Shown here piece after piece: positions 26,282 through 35,119 of a DNA stretch of 64,000 nucleotides. The stretch is from CAUPWF01 sp964369755. Its GTDB lineage: Bacteria > Bacillota > Clostridia > Lachnospirales > Lachnospiraceae. Within the stretch, counting starts at the first letter, position 1. Each line of letters starts with the position of its first letter. The translations under genes and the position numbers were made by a program. The stretch spans positions 1 through 64,000 of the forward strand of contig CAYJFY010000004.1 of NCBI GenBank assembly GCA_964369755.1, in the 5' to 3' direction. The notes beneath the pieces are model-generated. The model made no database searches, was not told where the DNA came from, and saw only the letters and a list, made by a program, of their open reading frames with translations.

Positions 26282-27682
26282 ATGAGAAATTATTATTTGG
26301 CAATAGATATTGGCGCATCTAGTGGAAGACATATATTAGGGAGTGTGCAAGAGGGAAAGATAGTATTAGAAGAAATTTATCGGTTTGAAAATGGTATGGT
26401 TCGAAAGGATGGTCATCTGTGTTGGGATGTGAATCAATTGTTTTCTGATATTAAAGAAGGAATCAGGAAGTGCAAAGAGGTTGGCAAAATACCGACTAGC
26501 ATGGGAATTGATACATGGGGGGTGGACTATGTGTTGATTGATGCTGCTGGTGAAATCATCGGTGAAATGGTTGGATACCGCGACGAGCGTACGGATGGAA
26601 TGGATGAGGAGGTTTCGAAACTCATTTCAGAAGAGAAGTTGTACGAGAGAACGGGAATCGAGAAGATGACGTTCAACACCATTTACCAGTTAATGGCGGT
26701 AAAGAAGAATACTCCGGAGCAGTTTGAGCAGGCACAGGCCTTGTTGTTTGTTCCTGATTTATTTCATTACCTATTGACAGGTGTGCAAGTCAATGAGTAC
26801 ACGGAGGCGACAACATCTCAATTAATCAATGCTAGTACGGGTGAATGGGATGATGAATTGATTGAGTTGCTGGGATTTCCGAGGAGGATCTTCCAAGAGA
26901 TTAGAAAACCAGGTAGTAGTTTGGGACATTTGAAACCAGAACTTGTAGAGGAATTTGGGTTCGATATGGAGGTGGTTCTACCGTGTACACACGATACAGA
27001 GTCAGCGATCTTAGCAGTGCCTGCCAATGATGGTGATTTTGTCTATATCAGTTCGGGTACATGGTCTTTATTAGGAGTAGAGCGAGAGTTTGCGGACTGC
27101 TCCCAGATCAGTAGAGTCAATGACTTTACCAATGAAGGTGGCTATGGAGATACCATATGTTATCTAAGAAATATAATGGGGTTGTGGATGATACAATCAG
27201 TAAGACGAGATTTGGGGAAACGATATAGTTTCGCTGAAATCTGTGCAATGGCGGAAGAAGAAAAAGACTTTCCGTCTAGAATCGATGTGACTGCACATTG
27301 CTTTATGGCGCCTGATAATATGATTGAGGAGATTAAGAAATATTGCTGTGAGACAAATCAGGAAGTTCCGGAATCCGTAGGAGAGATTGGAACAGTGGTG
27401 TATGCTAGTTTGGCTGAGTGCTATGCTAAGGCGATTTCAGACATCGAAGCTTCTACCGGAAGAGCTTATTCTAGAATCCATATCGTTGGAGGTGGGGGCA
27501 ATGCAGCCTACTTGAATGAGTTGACTGCAAAGGCGACTAAGAAAGAAGTCCATGCAGGTCCTACAGAGGGAACGGCAATCGGAAATCTACTGGCACAGAT
27601 GATTCAAAAGGGAGAGTTCAACTCTAGAGAAGAAGCGAGAGAAGCGGTGTACCGTTCCTTTGATATCACTGTATATAATTAG
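26282..27682 (+). CDS. rhaB: rhamnulokinase-family sugar kinase
   Basis: 466-aa FGGY kinase of the RhaB type. N-terminal phosphate-1 block is AIDIGASSGRH, substrate block IDTWGVDYVLID, adenosine-side blocks ISSGTWSLLG and IVGGGGNAAYLNEL. It phosphorylates L-rhamnulose at O1; related kinases accept L-fuculose. With fucI next door and the dedicated FGGY kinase of that cluster destroyed, this enzyme may supply fuculokinase activity (inference). ATG 26282 follows GAGGAGG; the frame is open 51 bases further upstream but without support. The 3' end overlaps the convergent AraC gene by 17 bp. Confidence 0.85.
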   Translation: MRNYYLAIDIGASSGRHILGSVQEGKIVLEEIYRFENGMVRKDGHLCWDVNQLFSDIKEGIRKCKEVGKIPTSMGIDTWGVDYVLIDAAGEIIGEMVGYRDERTDGMDEEVSKLISEEKLYERTGIEKMTFNTIYQLMAVKKNTPEQFEQAQALLFVPDLFHYLLTGVQVNEYTEATTSQLINASTGEWDDELIELLGFPRRIFQEIRKPGSSLGHLKPELVEEFGFDMEVVLPCTHDTESAILAVPANDGDFVYISSGTWSLLGVEREFADCSQISRVNDFTNEGGYGDTICYLRNIMGLWMIQSVRRDLGKRYSFAEICAMAEEEKDFPSRIDVTAHCFMAPDNMIEEIKKYCCETNQEVPESVGEIGTVVYASLAECYAKAISDIEASTGRAYSRIHIVGGGGNAAYLNELTAKATKKEVHAGPTEGTAIGNLLAQMIQKGEFNSREEAREAVYRSFDITVYN

Positions 27683-28526
27683 TTAGATATTTTTTTGGTG
27701 TAATACCTTTGTATTTTTTGAAGGTTTTAATAAAGTAGCTGAGGTCGTTGAATCCGCAGTTGAAGCCGACATCCGTTATGGAGTGCTCCGAAGTAATCAA
27801 CTCGAAGCAAGCGGTTTCGATCCGATAGTAGTTAAGGTACTCAATTGGAGTGCGAGAGGTCATCTCCTGAAAAAACTTGCAGAAATACTTGGAATTCATC
27901 TGTGCAGCGTTGGCGAGATCATCGAGTGTGAGTGCTGTGTGATAGGATGTTTCAATCAGTTCCAAGGCTTTCTTGAGTTGTAGAATTCGCTTAGTATTCT
28001 TTTTCGAGAGGTTCGACGCTTGTACATAGTATTCGTGTTCTAGCACATAGCCGAGAAATCGGCTAATATGACCAAAGGCAGTCAATTCGTATCCGCTCGC
28101 ACGCATGCGAACAGCATCAAATAAACTCCAGATGATTTCGTGTATTTTTGGATGACTAGTACGTGAGAAATAATTTTGTACCAAGATCGCTTCATTGATG
28201 ATAGATTGAATTTGCTGATGGCAGACTTTTGTTCCGCGAAAGAGGTCAACGAGATCAAAGACCACGCATTCGTAAGTGCAATTATCGGGCAGCCCACCAT
28301 GAAGAACCCCGCTTTGAATGAAGATGATATCGCCGGGTTTTGCATGAAACTTTTCATCATCTAAGGTGATGAGTAATTTCCCTTTTAGAATGCGAATAAT
28401 TTCATACTCCATATGCCAATGATGAGACATGACATATCGTGGATGTGTTTTTACAATATGATAAAACTCCAATGGAAAATCACGTGTTCCGCGTGATTTT
28501 TTTTCGTGATAATCGGCATAGCGCAT
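27666..28526 (-). CDS. AraC family transcriptional regulator
   Basis: 286-aa regulator. The N-terminal cupin domain has HHWHMEYEIIRILKGK and PGDIIFIQSGVLHGG. The C-terminal double HTH (about 185-286) ends ITPKKYLTNY. The start follows GAGGAGGTGCGATT. It lies between the kinase gene (convergent, overlapping) and fucI (divergent), so it is the obvious candidate regulator of fucI and of the kinase promoter at 26145. Confidence 0.87.
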   Translation of the reverse strand: MRYADYHEKKSRGTRDFPLEFYHIVKTHPRYVMSHHWHMEYEIIRILKGKLLITLDDEKFHAKPGDIIFIQSGVLHGGLPDNCTYECVVFDLVDLFRGTKVCHQQIQSIINEAILVQNYFSRTSHPKIHEIIWSLFDAVRMRASGYELTAFGHISRFLGYVLEHEYYVQASNLSKKNTKRILQLKKALELIETSYHTALTLDDLANAAQMNSKYFCKFFQEMTSRTPIEYLNYYRIETACFELITSEHSITDVGFNCGFNDLSYFIKTFKKYKGITPKKYLTNYIQ

Positions 28527-28611
28527 AATCGCACCTCCTCAAATAAGTGAATATTGTTATATTTTTTTCTATTATAGCACGAGAAAAAAATGAAATGCAA
28601 GGATATAATTA

Positions 28612-28625
28612 TATCAAAGTCAAAA
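28612..28625. promoter_or_regulatory. palindrome overlapping fucI -10 region
   Basis: GATATAATTATATC is a perfect 14-bp palindrome containing a TATAAT hexamer, 21 bases before the fucI ATG. It could combine -10 element and operator. No good -35 is present, in keeping with activation by the divergent AraC protein. Confidence 0.4.
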
Positions 28626-28645
28626 ATGAAAAAGGAGATAAAGAT

Positions 28646-30439
28646 ATGGCAAAGAGCAGATTGATTGGAGATTATCCTGTAATAGGAATTAGACCCACAA
28701 TAGATGGGCGAAGAGGAGCATTGGATGTTAGAGGTTCTCTGGAAGAGCAAACTATGGGAATGGCAAAAAGCGCAGCAGAATTATTTACTTCGAATTTGAA
28801 ATATAGCAACGGGGAACCTGTAAAGGTTGTCATTGCTGATACCACAATTGGTGGAGTTGCAGAAGCGGCAGCGTGTGAGCAAAAATTTAAAAAAGAGGGT
28901 GTTGAGATTACATTGACAGTGACACCTTGCTGGTGCTATGGCTCGGAAACGATGGATATGAACAAGAATACCATCAAAGCAGTATGGGGATTGAATGGAA
29001 CAGAGAGACCAGGTGCGGTTTATCTTGCATCCGTATTGGCGAGTCATGCACAAAAAGGCTTACCAGCATTTGGAATCTATGGACATGATGTGCAGAACGT
29101 TGGGGAGAGTGAAATCCCAGAGGATGTTGTAGAAAAATTATTAAGATTTGGTAGAGCGGCAGTTGCAGCGGCGACAATGAGAGGAAAATCTTACTTACAA
29201 ATCGGTTCCGTTTGTATGGGAATTGGTGGGTCTATCATCGATCAAGATTTTATTGAAGAATACTTTGGAATGAGAGTAGAGTCGATTGATGAGGTAGAAA
29301 TCATCCGTCGTATGTCAGAGGGGATTTATGATGAGGCAGAATTCCAAAAAGCATTGAAATGGACAAAAGAGAAGTGCAAGATTGGATTCGATAAGAACCC
29401 AGAATTTGTTCGTAAGACAGATGAAGCAAAAGAGGCTGATTTAGAATTCGTGGTTAAGATGATGTGTATCATCAAGGATTTGATGAATGGAAATCCGAAT
29501 CTTCCAAAAGGTTGTGAGGAAGAGGCACTCGGACATAATGCAATTGCGGCAGGTTTCCAAGGTCAAAGACAATGGACAGACTTTTATCCAAATGGAGATT
29601 ATGCAGAGGCATTGATGTGTACATCATTCGACTGGGAGGGTGTAAGAGAGCCATACATTTTAGCAACTGAAAATGATGTATTGAACGCATTTGGTATGTT
29701 GTTTGGAAAATTATTGACCAATACGCCACAGATGTTCTCGGATGTAAGAACCTATTGGAGTCCAGAGGCAGTAGAGAAGAATACAGGATATAAATTAGAA
29801 GGAATCGCAAAAGAAGCAAATGGTTTCATTCACTTGATTAACTCGGGTGCATCTTGTCTGGATTTCAACGGGGCAGCAGTAGACGAGAATGGCAATCACT
29901 TGGTAAAACCTTGGTATGATGTTACAGAAGCAGACCAAGAGGCTATTTTGGAGAACACAACATGGAATCCAGCAGATAATGGATATTTCCGTGGAGGTGG
30001 ATACTCATCAAGATTCGTAACGAGAGCAGAAATGCCAGCAACCATGGTGCGCTTGAACTTAATCAAAGGTCTTGGACCAGTGCTACAAATCTGTGAAGGA
30101 TACACAATAGATCTTCCAGAAGAAGTAACAGATAAGCTGTGGAAGCGTACAGACTATACATGGCCTTGTACTTGGTTTGTACCAAATACAATGGGTGAAG
30201 GTGCGTTCAAAACAGCCTATGATGTAATGAATAACTGGGGAGCGAACCACGGTGCAATCAGCTACGGACATATTGGAGCAGATATGATTACGCTAGCATC
30301 AATGCTGAGAATTCCAGTATGCATGCACAACGTACCAGAGGAAAAAGTATATAGACCTGCGGCATGGAATGCATTTGGAATGGACAAAGAAGGACAAGAC
30401 TATAGAGCTTGTGCAACATATGGACCATTGTATAAATAA
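28646..30439 (+). CDS. fucI: L-fucose isomerase
   Basis: 597-aa enzyme converting L-fucose to L-fuculose (also D-arabinose to D-ribulose), close in length to E. coli FucI (591 aa). Almost every family block is recognisable: IGIRPTIDGRRGALDVRGSL, TVTPCWCYGSETMD, KGLPAFGIYGHDV, AAGFQGQRQWTD. The Mn-binding residues of E. coli FucI correspond here to Glu in ATENDVLN, Asp in FSDVRTYWSPEA and His in WGANHG. The end reads EGQDYRACATYGPLYK. ATG 28646 follows AAAAAGGAG; the longer frame upstream starts in the promoter region. It is a single-gene unit behind a divergent AraC regulator. Confidence 0.97.
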   Translation: MAKSRLIGDYPVIGIRPTIDGRRGALDVRGSLEEQTMGMAKSAAELFTSNLKYSNGEPVKVVIADTTIGGVAEAAACEQKFKKEGVEITLTVTPCWCYGSETMDMNKNTIKAVWGLNGTERPGAVYLASVLASHAQKGLPAFGIYGHDVQNVGESEIPEDVVEKLLRFGRAAVAAATMRGKSYLQIGSVCMGIGGSIIDQDFIEEYFGMRVESIDEVEIIRRMSEGIYDEAEFQKALKWTKEKCKIGFDKNPEFVRKTDEAKEADLEFVVKMMCIIKDLMNGNPNLPKGCEEEALGHNAIAAGFQGQRQWTDFYPNGDYAEALMCTSFDWEGVREPYILATENDVLNAFGMLFGKLLTNTPQMFSDVRTYWSPEAVEKNTGYKLEGIAKEANGFIHLINSGASCLDFNGAAVDENGNHLVKPWYDVTEADQEAILENTTWNPADNGYFRGGGYSSRFVTRAEMPATMVRLNLIKGLGPVLQICEGYTIDLPEEVTDKLWKRTDYTWPCTWFVPNTMGEGAFKTAYDVMNNWGANHGAISYGHIGADMITLASMLRIPVCMHNVPEEKVYRPAAWNAFGMDKEGQDYRACATYGPLYK

Positions 30440-30453
30440 AAATAATTACATTT

Positions 30454-30480
30454 ACAAGACTGCCCAGGCAGTCTTGTTGT
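30454..30480 (+). terminator. hairpin after fucI
   Basis: Perfect 11-bp stem ACAAGACTGCC-CA-GGCAGTCTTGT with a mixed TGT tail. Loop of only two bases and a weak U-tract make it either a modest terminator or an mRNA 3' protector. Confidence 0.6.
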
Positions 30481-30520
30481 GTATAAAGGTACATAAAATG
30501 TTTTGTTAGGAGTAAAGAGG

Positions 30521-31535
30521 ATGGATAAAATAAAAGAAGATATTAGAATGGGTAACACATCGTTAGGCATTGAGTTTGGTTCTACAAGAATTAAGGCGGT
30601 TTTGGTCGGGGAGAACAATCTGCCAATAGCTTCTGGTATGTACGATTGGGAAAATACACTGGTAGATGATGTGTGGACTTATGACTTGGATCATGTATCG
30701 GTGGGGCTTCAGGTTTGTTATAAAAAAATGGTAGAAGATGTGAGAAACAAATATGATATTACAATTGATCGTATTGGTTCCATTGGAATTAGTGGAATGA
30801 TGCATGGATATATGGTGTTTGATAAAGATGATAAATTATTAGCGCCATTTAGAACGTGGAGAAATACCATGACAGAAAAGGCAAGTGATGAATTGACGAA
30901 TGTATTCCAGTACCAAATTCCGCAGAGATGGAGTGTGGCACATCTCTATCAATCAATTCTAAATGACTATGCGCACCAGAAGGAGATGCGGGAACAGGCA
31001 TGGTTGCAAGGAACAGTGTGACAAAACGAACAGGAAGTGTATCGGCTGGGACATCGGTATTTGCAATGCTAGTGCTAGAAAAAGAATTGTCCAGAGTATA
31101 TAAAGAAATTGACTTGGTTACAACTCCAGCAGGGGATTTGGTTGCCATGGTACATTGCAACAATTGTACCTCGGATTAGATTTATTGGTTCAAAATGAGG
31201 GTGTAAAAGTAGATGAAATACTAGGACACGGCGGGTTATTTAAGACCAAAGGCGTTGGACATAGGGTTATGGCTGCGGCAGCAAATGTACCAGTGACGGT
31301 TATGGAAACAGCAGGAGAAGGCGGGGCATGGGGCATTGCACTTCTGGCATCCTATATGAGAACAAAATCAGAGGGAGAAACATTAGACAAGTTTTTGGCA
31401 GGCAAAATATTTGCAACATCCGAAGGAACTACAGTAAAACCAGATGAAAAAGATGTAGAAGGCTTCGAGGCATTTATGAAACGATATAAAGATGGGCTTG
31501 CAATTGAGAAAACAGCTATAAACGCATTGAAGTAA
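30521..31535 (+). pseudogene. FGGY carbohydrate kinase, disrupted by two internal deletions
   Basis: Three collinear fragments of an AraB/YoaC-like FGGY kinase that is normally about 530 aa. Fragment 1 (30521-31010) has the N-terminal GIEFGSTRIKAVLVG, ISGMMHGYM and FRTWRNTMT. Fragment 2 (31013-31168) is shifted in frame: VTKRTGSVSAGTSVFAMLVL ... VAMVHCNNCTSD. Fragment 3 (31155-31535) is shifted again: LYLGLDLLVQNEGVKVDEIL, GHGGLFKTKGVG, METAGEGGAWG. About 100 or more codons are missing at each junction, so catalytic and hinge parts are gone. Intact versions follow fucI in many Clostridia and probably act as fuculokinase. Confidence 0.9.
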
Positions 31536-31551
31536 AAAATGAACGGATAAA

Positions 31552-31590
31552 GGGGACAGGGGTAGGATGAGCTTTATGCTCATATCTCCC
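31552..31590. repeat. GGGGAC hairpin repeat, copy A (3' arm truncated)
   Basis: GGGGACAGGGGTAGGATGAGC ... GCTCATATCTCCC. The left arm and the conserved AGGATGAGC/GCTCATATC core are present; the terminal CTGTCCCC arm is replaced by ATAGTC. It lies in tandem with copy B, 14 bases away. Confidence 0.85.
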
Positions 31591-31604
31591 ATAGTCTTGA
31601 TAAA

Positions 31605-31651
31605 GGGGACAGGGGTAGGATGAGCTTTATACTCATATCTCCCCTGTCCCC
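31605..31651. repeat. GGGGAC hairpin repeat, copy B
   Basis: GGGGACAGGGG pairs with CCCCTGTCCCC around the ATGAG/CTCAT core and a TTTATA loop. It sits between the 3' ends of the kinase pseudogene and the convergent flavin reductase gene, so it can act as a bidirectional terminator. Confidence 0.9.
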
Positions 31652-31657
31652 TTACCG

Positions 31658-32290
31658 CTACACATTAAAATGAGACACATCTGCCTTGCAAATCGGACAT
31701 TTATAATCAGGACCTTCTTTGGTAATATCTCCCTTGTACTGATAATTACAGATATCGCAAACATAGAGTTCGTCATCCCCAGCTGCCTCTACTTTTTGAT
31801 AGCTTGGAGCATTTTTAGGGGAGGTACCTTTAATAACATTGTGATAGTAAGAATAAGTCATCGGTTGATTGGTGCTAAGTGCTTCGCATCCAACTACTTT
31901 TGCGACAAAGATGTCGTGAGTTGATGTTTCGGCAACACTTACAATGTCACAGATCAAATAGCCGACGCAATTGGTGTCTAAGACTGCTAAACCATCCACC
32001 GTAGAATACGGAATATCAGTCAACTTATCCACATCTTTTCCGCTTGCAAATCCGAGTTTCGAGATCACATCCGAAGGGGTGTTCTCGGAGAGAATGCTCA
32101 CAGCGAACCTCTTCTCACGCATGAGGATTTGGTGCGTGTAGTTATCGCGATTCATGCTGAGGGCAATGAGTGGTTCTTGGCTCGTTACTTGAAACACAGA
32201 GTTAACGATACAGCCAGTGGGGCGTTCCCCATCTTGTACAGTGATTGCATACATTCCATAGCTTAGTCCAAATAATACCTTTAAATCCAT
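31658..32290 (-). CDS. flavin reductase-rubredoxin (high-molecular-weight rubredoxin)
   Basis: 210-aa fusion. An N-terminal FMN-binding flavin reductase-like domain (about 1-150; GERPTGCIVNSVFQVTSQEP, KRFAVSILSENTPSDVI) is followed by a short rubredoxin domain with Cys pairs CDIC and CPIC spaced by 17 residues. Such proteins pass electrons from NAD(P)H to flavodiiron proteins or rubrerythrins for oxygen and peroxide reduction in anaerobes. AAAGGAG precedes the ATG. It is monocistronic with its own promoter and converges on the hairpin repeat pair. Confidence 0.88.
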   Translation of the reverse strand: MDLKVLFGLSYGMYAITVQDGERPTGCIVNSVFQVTSQEPLIALSMNRDNYTHQILMREKRFAVSILSENTPSDVISKLGFASGKDVDKLTDIPYSTVDGLAVLDTNCVGYLICDIVSVAETSTHDIFVAKVVGCEALSTNQPMTYSYYHNVIKGTSPKNAPSYQKVEAAGDDELYVCDICNYQYKGDITKEGPDYKCPICKADVSHFNV

Positions 32291-32325
32291 AAATTTTGTC
32301 TCCTTTCGATAGCTAGTATATGAGA

Positions 32326-32354
32326 ATCATACCAATATTTATCGAAGACTGCAA
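32326..32354 (-). promoter_or_regulatory. promoter of flavin reductase-rubredoxin gene
   Basis: On the minus strand TTGCAG, 17-base spacer, TATGAT, about 36 bases upstream of the ATG. Confidence 0.5.
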
Positions 32355-32419
32355 TAGAAACATAAGAAAAAGAATGACGAAAAGCACGATGGAGATAAAG
32401 TGTAGAAAATGAAAAGTCC

Positions 32420-32448
32420 TTGAAATAAATAAGTGGAAAGTGTAAACT
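32420..32448 (+). promoter_or_regulatory. promoter of AAA-ATPase/nuclease copy 3
   Basis: TTGAAA, 17-base spacer, TAAACT, 43 bases before the ATG. The leader shares only the GAAAGGTRG...ATATGAAG end with copies 1 and 2. Confidence 0.45.
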
Positions 32449-32491
32449 AAAGGAGTATAAAAAGATCCACTATTGAAAGGTAGGAATCTAT

Positions 32492-34165
32492 ATGAAGTGC
32501 AAGGGAATTGGTATCGGAATTGACAATTTTGAAAAGCTAATTAGACAGAATTGCTATTATATTGATAAGACGAGACTTATTGAAAAGATATTAGATATGA
32601 GGTCTGAGGTAACACTCTTTACAAGACCAAGAAGATTCGGAAAGAGCCTGAATCTAAACATGCTGAAGTATTATTTTGAAAACAGCGAGAAGGATAACTC
32701 AAAACTTTTTGAAGGTCTTTATATTTCTACAGCGGGAGAAGAATATACGAGGCATCAAGGAAAGTACCCTGTGATTATGCTGAATTTTAAGGATGGAAAA
32801 CAAGAGGATTTTGCAACATCTTGCTTCATGTTAAAGCGAAATATTGAGCGGGAATATGACCGACATTCGTATGTCTTAGAACGAGGTGTCTTGACGGAGG
32901 ATGAGATGGAGAAATTCCGCCTCATTCGTGCAGGTAAGGGAGAAAATTCGCTATATATAGATTCCATTGCATTTCTATGCACATGCCTAGAGAAGGTATA
33001 TAAAGAAAAAGCAATTATTCTAATTGATGAGTATGATGTGCCGTTAGAAAATGCATATTATAAAGGATTCTATGACGAGATGATTTCTTTTGTACGAGGT
33101 ATGTTGTCTGTTTCGCTTAAAACGAACGACTCTCTGGCATTTGCGGTAATAACAGGATGCCTGAGAATTACGAAAGAGAGTATTTTTACAGGGTTGAATA
33201 ACCTAAATATTATCTCTATACAGACACCAGGATATGGAGAATACTTTGGATTTACGCCAAAAGAAGTAGAAGAAATGCTAGCGTATTTTGGTAAGGAATC
33301 GCATATCGAAAAAATAAGAGAATGGTATAATGGTTATATATTTGGCAATGAACAGGTATATAATCCATGGAGTGTGACTAAGTATGTGGCCACTGCCCTT
33401 GAGGATGATGAGTACTTGCCGCAACCGTATTGGTCAAATACAAGTTCCAATAGTATTATTAGGGATCTGATTACTAGGGCAGATGGGGAAGTAAGAGGAG
33501 AATTAGAACGCCTCATTCATGGTGGAAGTATTGAGAAACCGATTCATGAAGATATCACGTATGCGGATATCTACCAGGATAATAATAATTTGTGGAATTT
33601 CTTATATTTTACGGGATATTTGAAAAAGGTAGGCCAAAGAATGGATGAGGAGCAAATCTATCTTGCATTAGAAATCCCGAATCGTGAGGTAAAGTCGGTA
33701 TATCGCAGACAGATGATGGACTGGGTGAAGGAGCAGATCGCACAAAAGGATATGACGAAGCTCTATGAAGCAACGCTGTCAGGAGAGGTGCAAACAATCG
33801 AAGCCACGTTGAAACGAGCAATGATGGAGACGATCAGCTACCATGATTACAATGAAAGTTATTATCATGGCTTCATCGGCGGATTGTATAAGGGCATGAA
33901 GGATTATCGTGTACAGTCAAATGTAGAGTGTGGCCTAGGACGCCCAGACTTGTTAATTAGATACCCAATACCAGATGGGAAGGCAGTGATATTTGAGTTT
34001 AAGATAACCAAGGATTTTTCCCAGTTGGAGGAGAAGGCAACCGAGGCATTGCGACAAATAGAAGAGAAGAAATATATAGAAGGAATGCAGGTGCAGGGCT
34101 ATACAGATATTCTAGTGTATGGGGTTGCATTTCTAGGGAAAACCTGTGTGGTGAAAAAAGGGTAA
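32492..34165 (+). CDS. AAA-ATPase-like protein with C-terminal PD-(D/E)XK nuclease domain, copy 3
   Basis: 557 aa, the same length as copy 1 and colinear throughout. P-loop variant TRPRRFGKSLNL near residue 40, Walker B IILIDEYDVPLENA near 178, nuclease motif GLGRPDLL ... VIFEFK near 500. The N-terminal two thirds have diverged clearly from copy 1, but the last third is nearly identical even at third codon positions: a 44-base identical run at 33971-34014 versus 8064-8107, and a 31-base run at 34061-34091. This indicates recent gene conversion. It lies 24 bases upstream of the glycyl-radical activase gene, and may therefore drive that operon by read-through. Confidence 0.88.
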   Translation: MKCKGIGIGIDNFEKLIRQNCYYIDKTRLIEKILDMRSEVTLFTRPRRFGKSLNLNMLKYYFENSEKDNSKLFEGLYISTAGEEYTRHQGKYPVIMLNFKDGKQEDFATSCFMLKRNIEREYDRHSYVLERGVLTEDEMEKFRLIRAGKGENSLYIDSIAFLCTCLEKVYKEKAIILIDEYDVPLENAYYKGFYDEMISFVRGMLSVSLKTNDSLAFAVITGCLRITKESIFTGLNNLNIISIQTPGYGEYFGFTPKEVEEMLAYFGKESHIEKIREWYNGYIFGNEQVYNPWSVTKYVATALEDDEYLPQPYWSNTSSNSIIRDLITRADGEVRGELERLIHGGSIEKPIHEDITYADIYQDNNNLWNFLYFTGYLKKVGQRMDEEQIYLALEIPNREVKSVYRRQMMDWVKEQIAQKDMTKLYEATLSGEVQTIEATLKRAMMETISYHDYNESYYHGFIGGLYKGMKDYRVQSNVECGLGRPDLLIRYPIPDGKAVIFEFKITKDFSQLEEKATEALRQIEEKKYIEGMQVQGYTDILVYGVAFLGKTCVVKKG

Positions 34166-34189
34166 AAGAGTGGTAAGAGGGTACACAAA

Positions 34190-35092
34190 GTGATTAAGAT
34201 AACAAAAATTCAGAAATATTCTATTCATGATGGAGATGGAATTCGCACCACTGTGTTCTTTAAGGGGTGTCCACTTCGGTGTGTCTGGTGTCACAATCCA
34301 GAGACCATGGATTATAAGGAGCAAGTAATGCTTCGGGTGGAAGCGTGTACGGGATGTGCGTCTTGTGAGACGGCCTGTCCCAAGGAGGCGATTGTAATCG
34401 AAGCGGGAAGCGCTTATACAGATAGGAAGAGATGTGTACGCTGTGGAGAATGTGTGGACGAGTGCATCAATAATCTGCGTGAAATCAGTGGAAGAGAATA
34501 TGCCATCGAAGAGTTGGTAGAAGAGATCAGGAAAGATCAAGTGTTCTATGAACAGTCGGGGGGCGGTGTCACTTTATCTGGTGGTGAAGTGATGACCATG
34601 AATATGGATGACATAGAAGAATTGCTGAAGCGGTTGAATAAGCTTGGGATATCCATCAATATAGATACTTGCGGGTATGCACCTTATGAGAATTTTCAGA
34701 GGGTTCTTCCTTTTGTAGATACATTTCTCTATGATGTGAAGATTATGAATGATAAGTTGCATCGGAAGTATACCGGTGTCGACAACCGGTTGATTCTAGA
34801 AAACTTAGTAAAGCTTTCTCGGGCAGGTGCAAGGATATACCTCAGGCTACCAATTATAGATGGCATCAATACCATGAAAGAGGAAACTGAGCTTCGGATG
34901 AACTTTCTAAGAGAGAACAATATAAAGCCAGAGCGGATTGATTTGCTGCCCTATCACGATATGGGGAAGGGAAAGTATCAGAATCTGGGATTGGATTATA
35001 GGGGAGAAGGATTAAAATCCCCAGATATAGAGGGCTTAAATGAAATGAAAATGATGTATGAAGAAAATGGATTTGTCATTGCAGTACAATAA
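34190..35092 (+). CDS. glycyl-radical enzyme activating enzyme (radical SAM)
   Basis: 300-aa activase. The radical SAM cluster motif CPLRCVWC (C-x3-C-x2-C) lies near residue 27, followed by a two-cluster ferredoxin insert (CTGCASCETACP, CVRCGECVDECI) typical of activases for dehydratase-type glycyl-radical enzymes, then YEQSGGGVTLSGGE. It generates the glycyl radical on the enzyme encoded 27 bases downstream. The start is GTG, behind AAGAGGG. Pairing with the HypD-like enzyme identifies it as a HypE equivalent. Confidence 0.9.
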   Translation: MIKITKIQKYSIHDGDGIRTTVFFKGCPLRCVWCHNPETMDYKEQVMLRVEACTGCASCETACPKEAIVIEAGSAYTDRKRCVRCGECVDECINNLREISGREYAIEELVEEIRKDQVFYEQSGGGVTLSGGEVMTMNMDDIEELLKRLNKLGISINIDTCGYAPYENFQRVLPFVDTFLYDVKIMNDKLHRKYTGVDNRLILENLVKLSRAGARIYLRLPIIDGINTMKEETELRMNFLRENNIKPERIDLLPYHDMGKGKYQNLGLDYRGEGLKSPDIEGLNEMKMMYEENGFVIAVQ

Positions 35093-35119
35093 AATATGGA
35101 AGGTTAAGGAGAGGGGCCA

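Noticed and set aside
31552..31651. Tandem hairpins as a CRISPR array or ordinary tandem repeat
   Set aside because: Only two units here, each an inverted repeat also found singly elsewhere; no spacers or cas genes.
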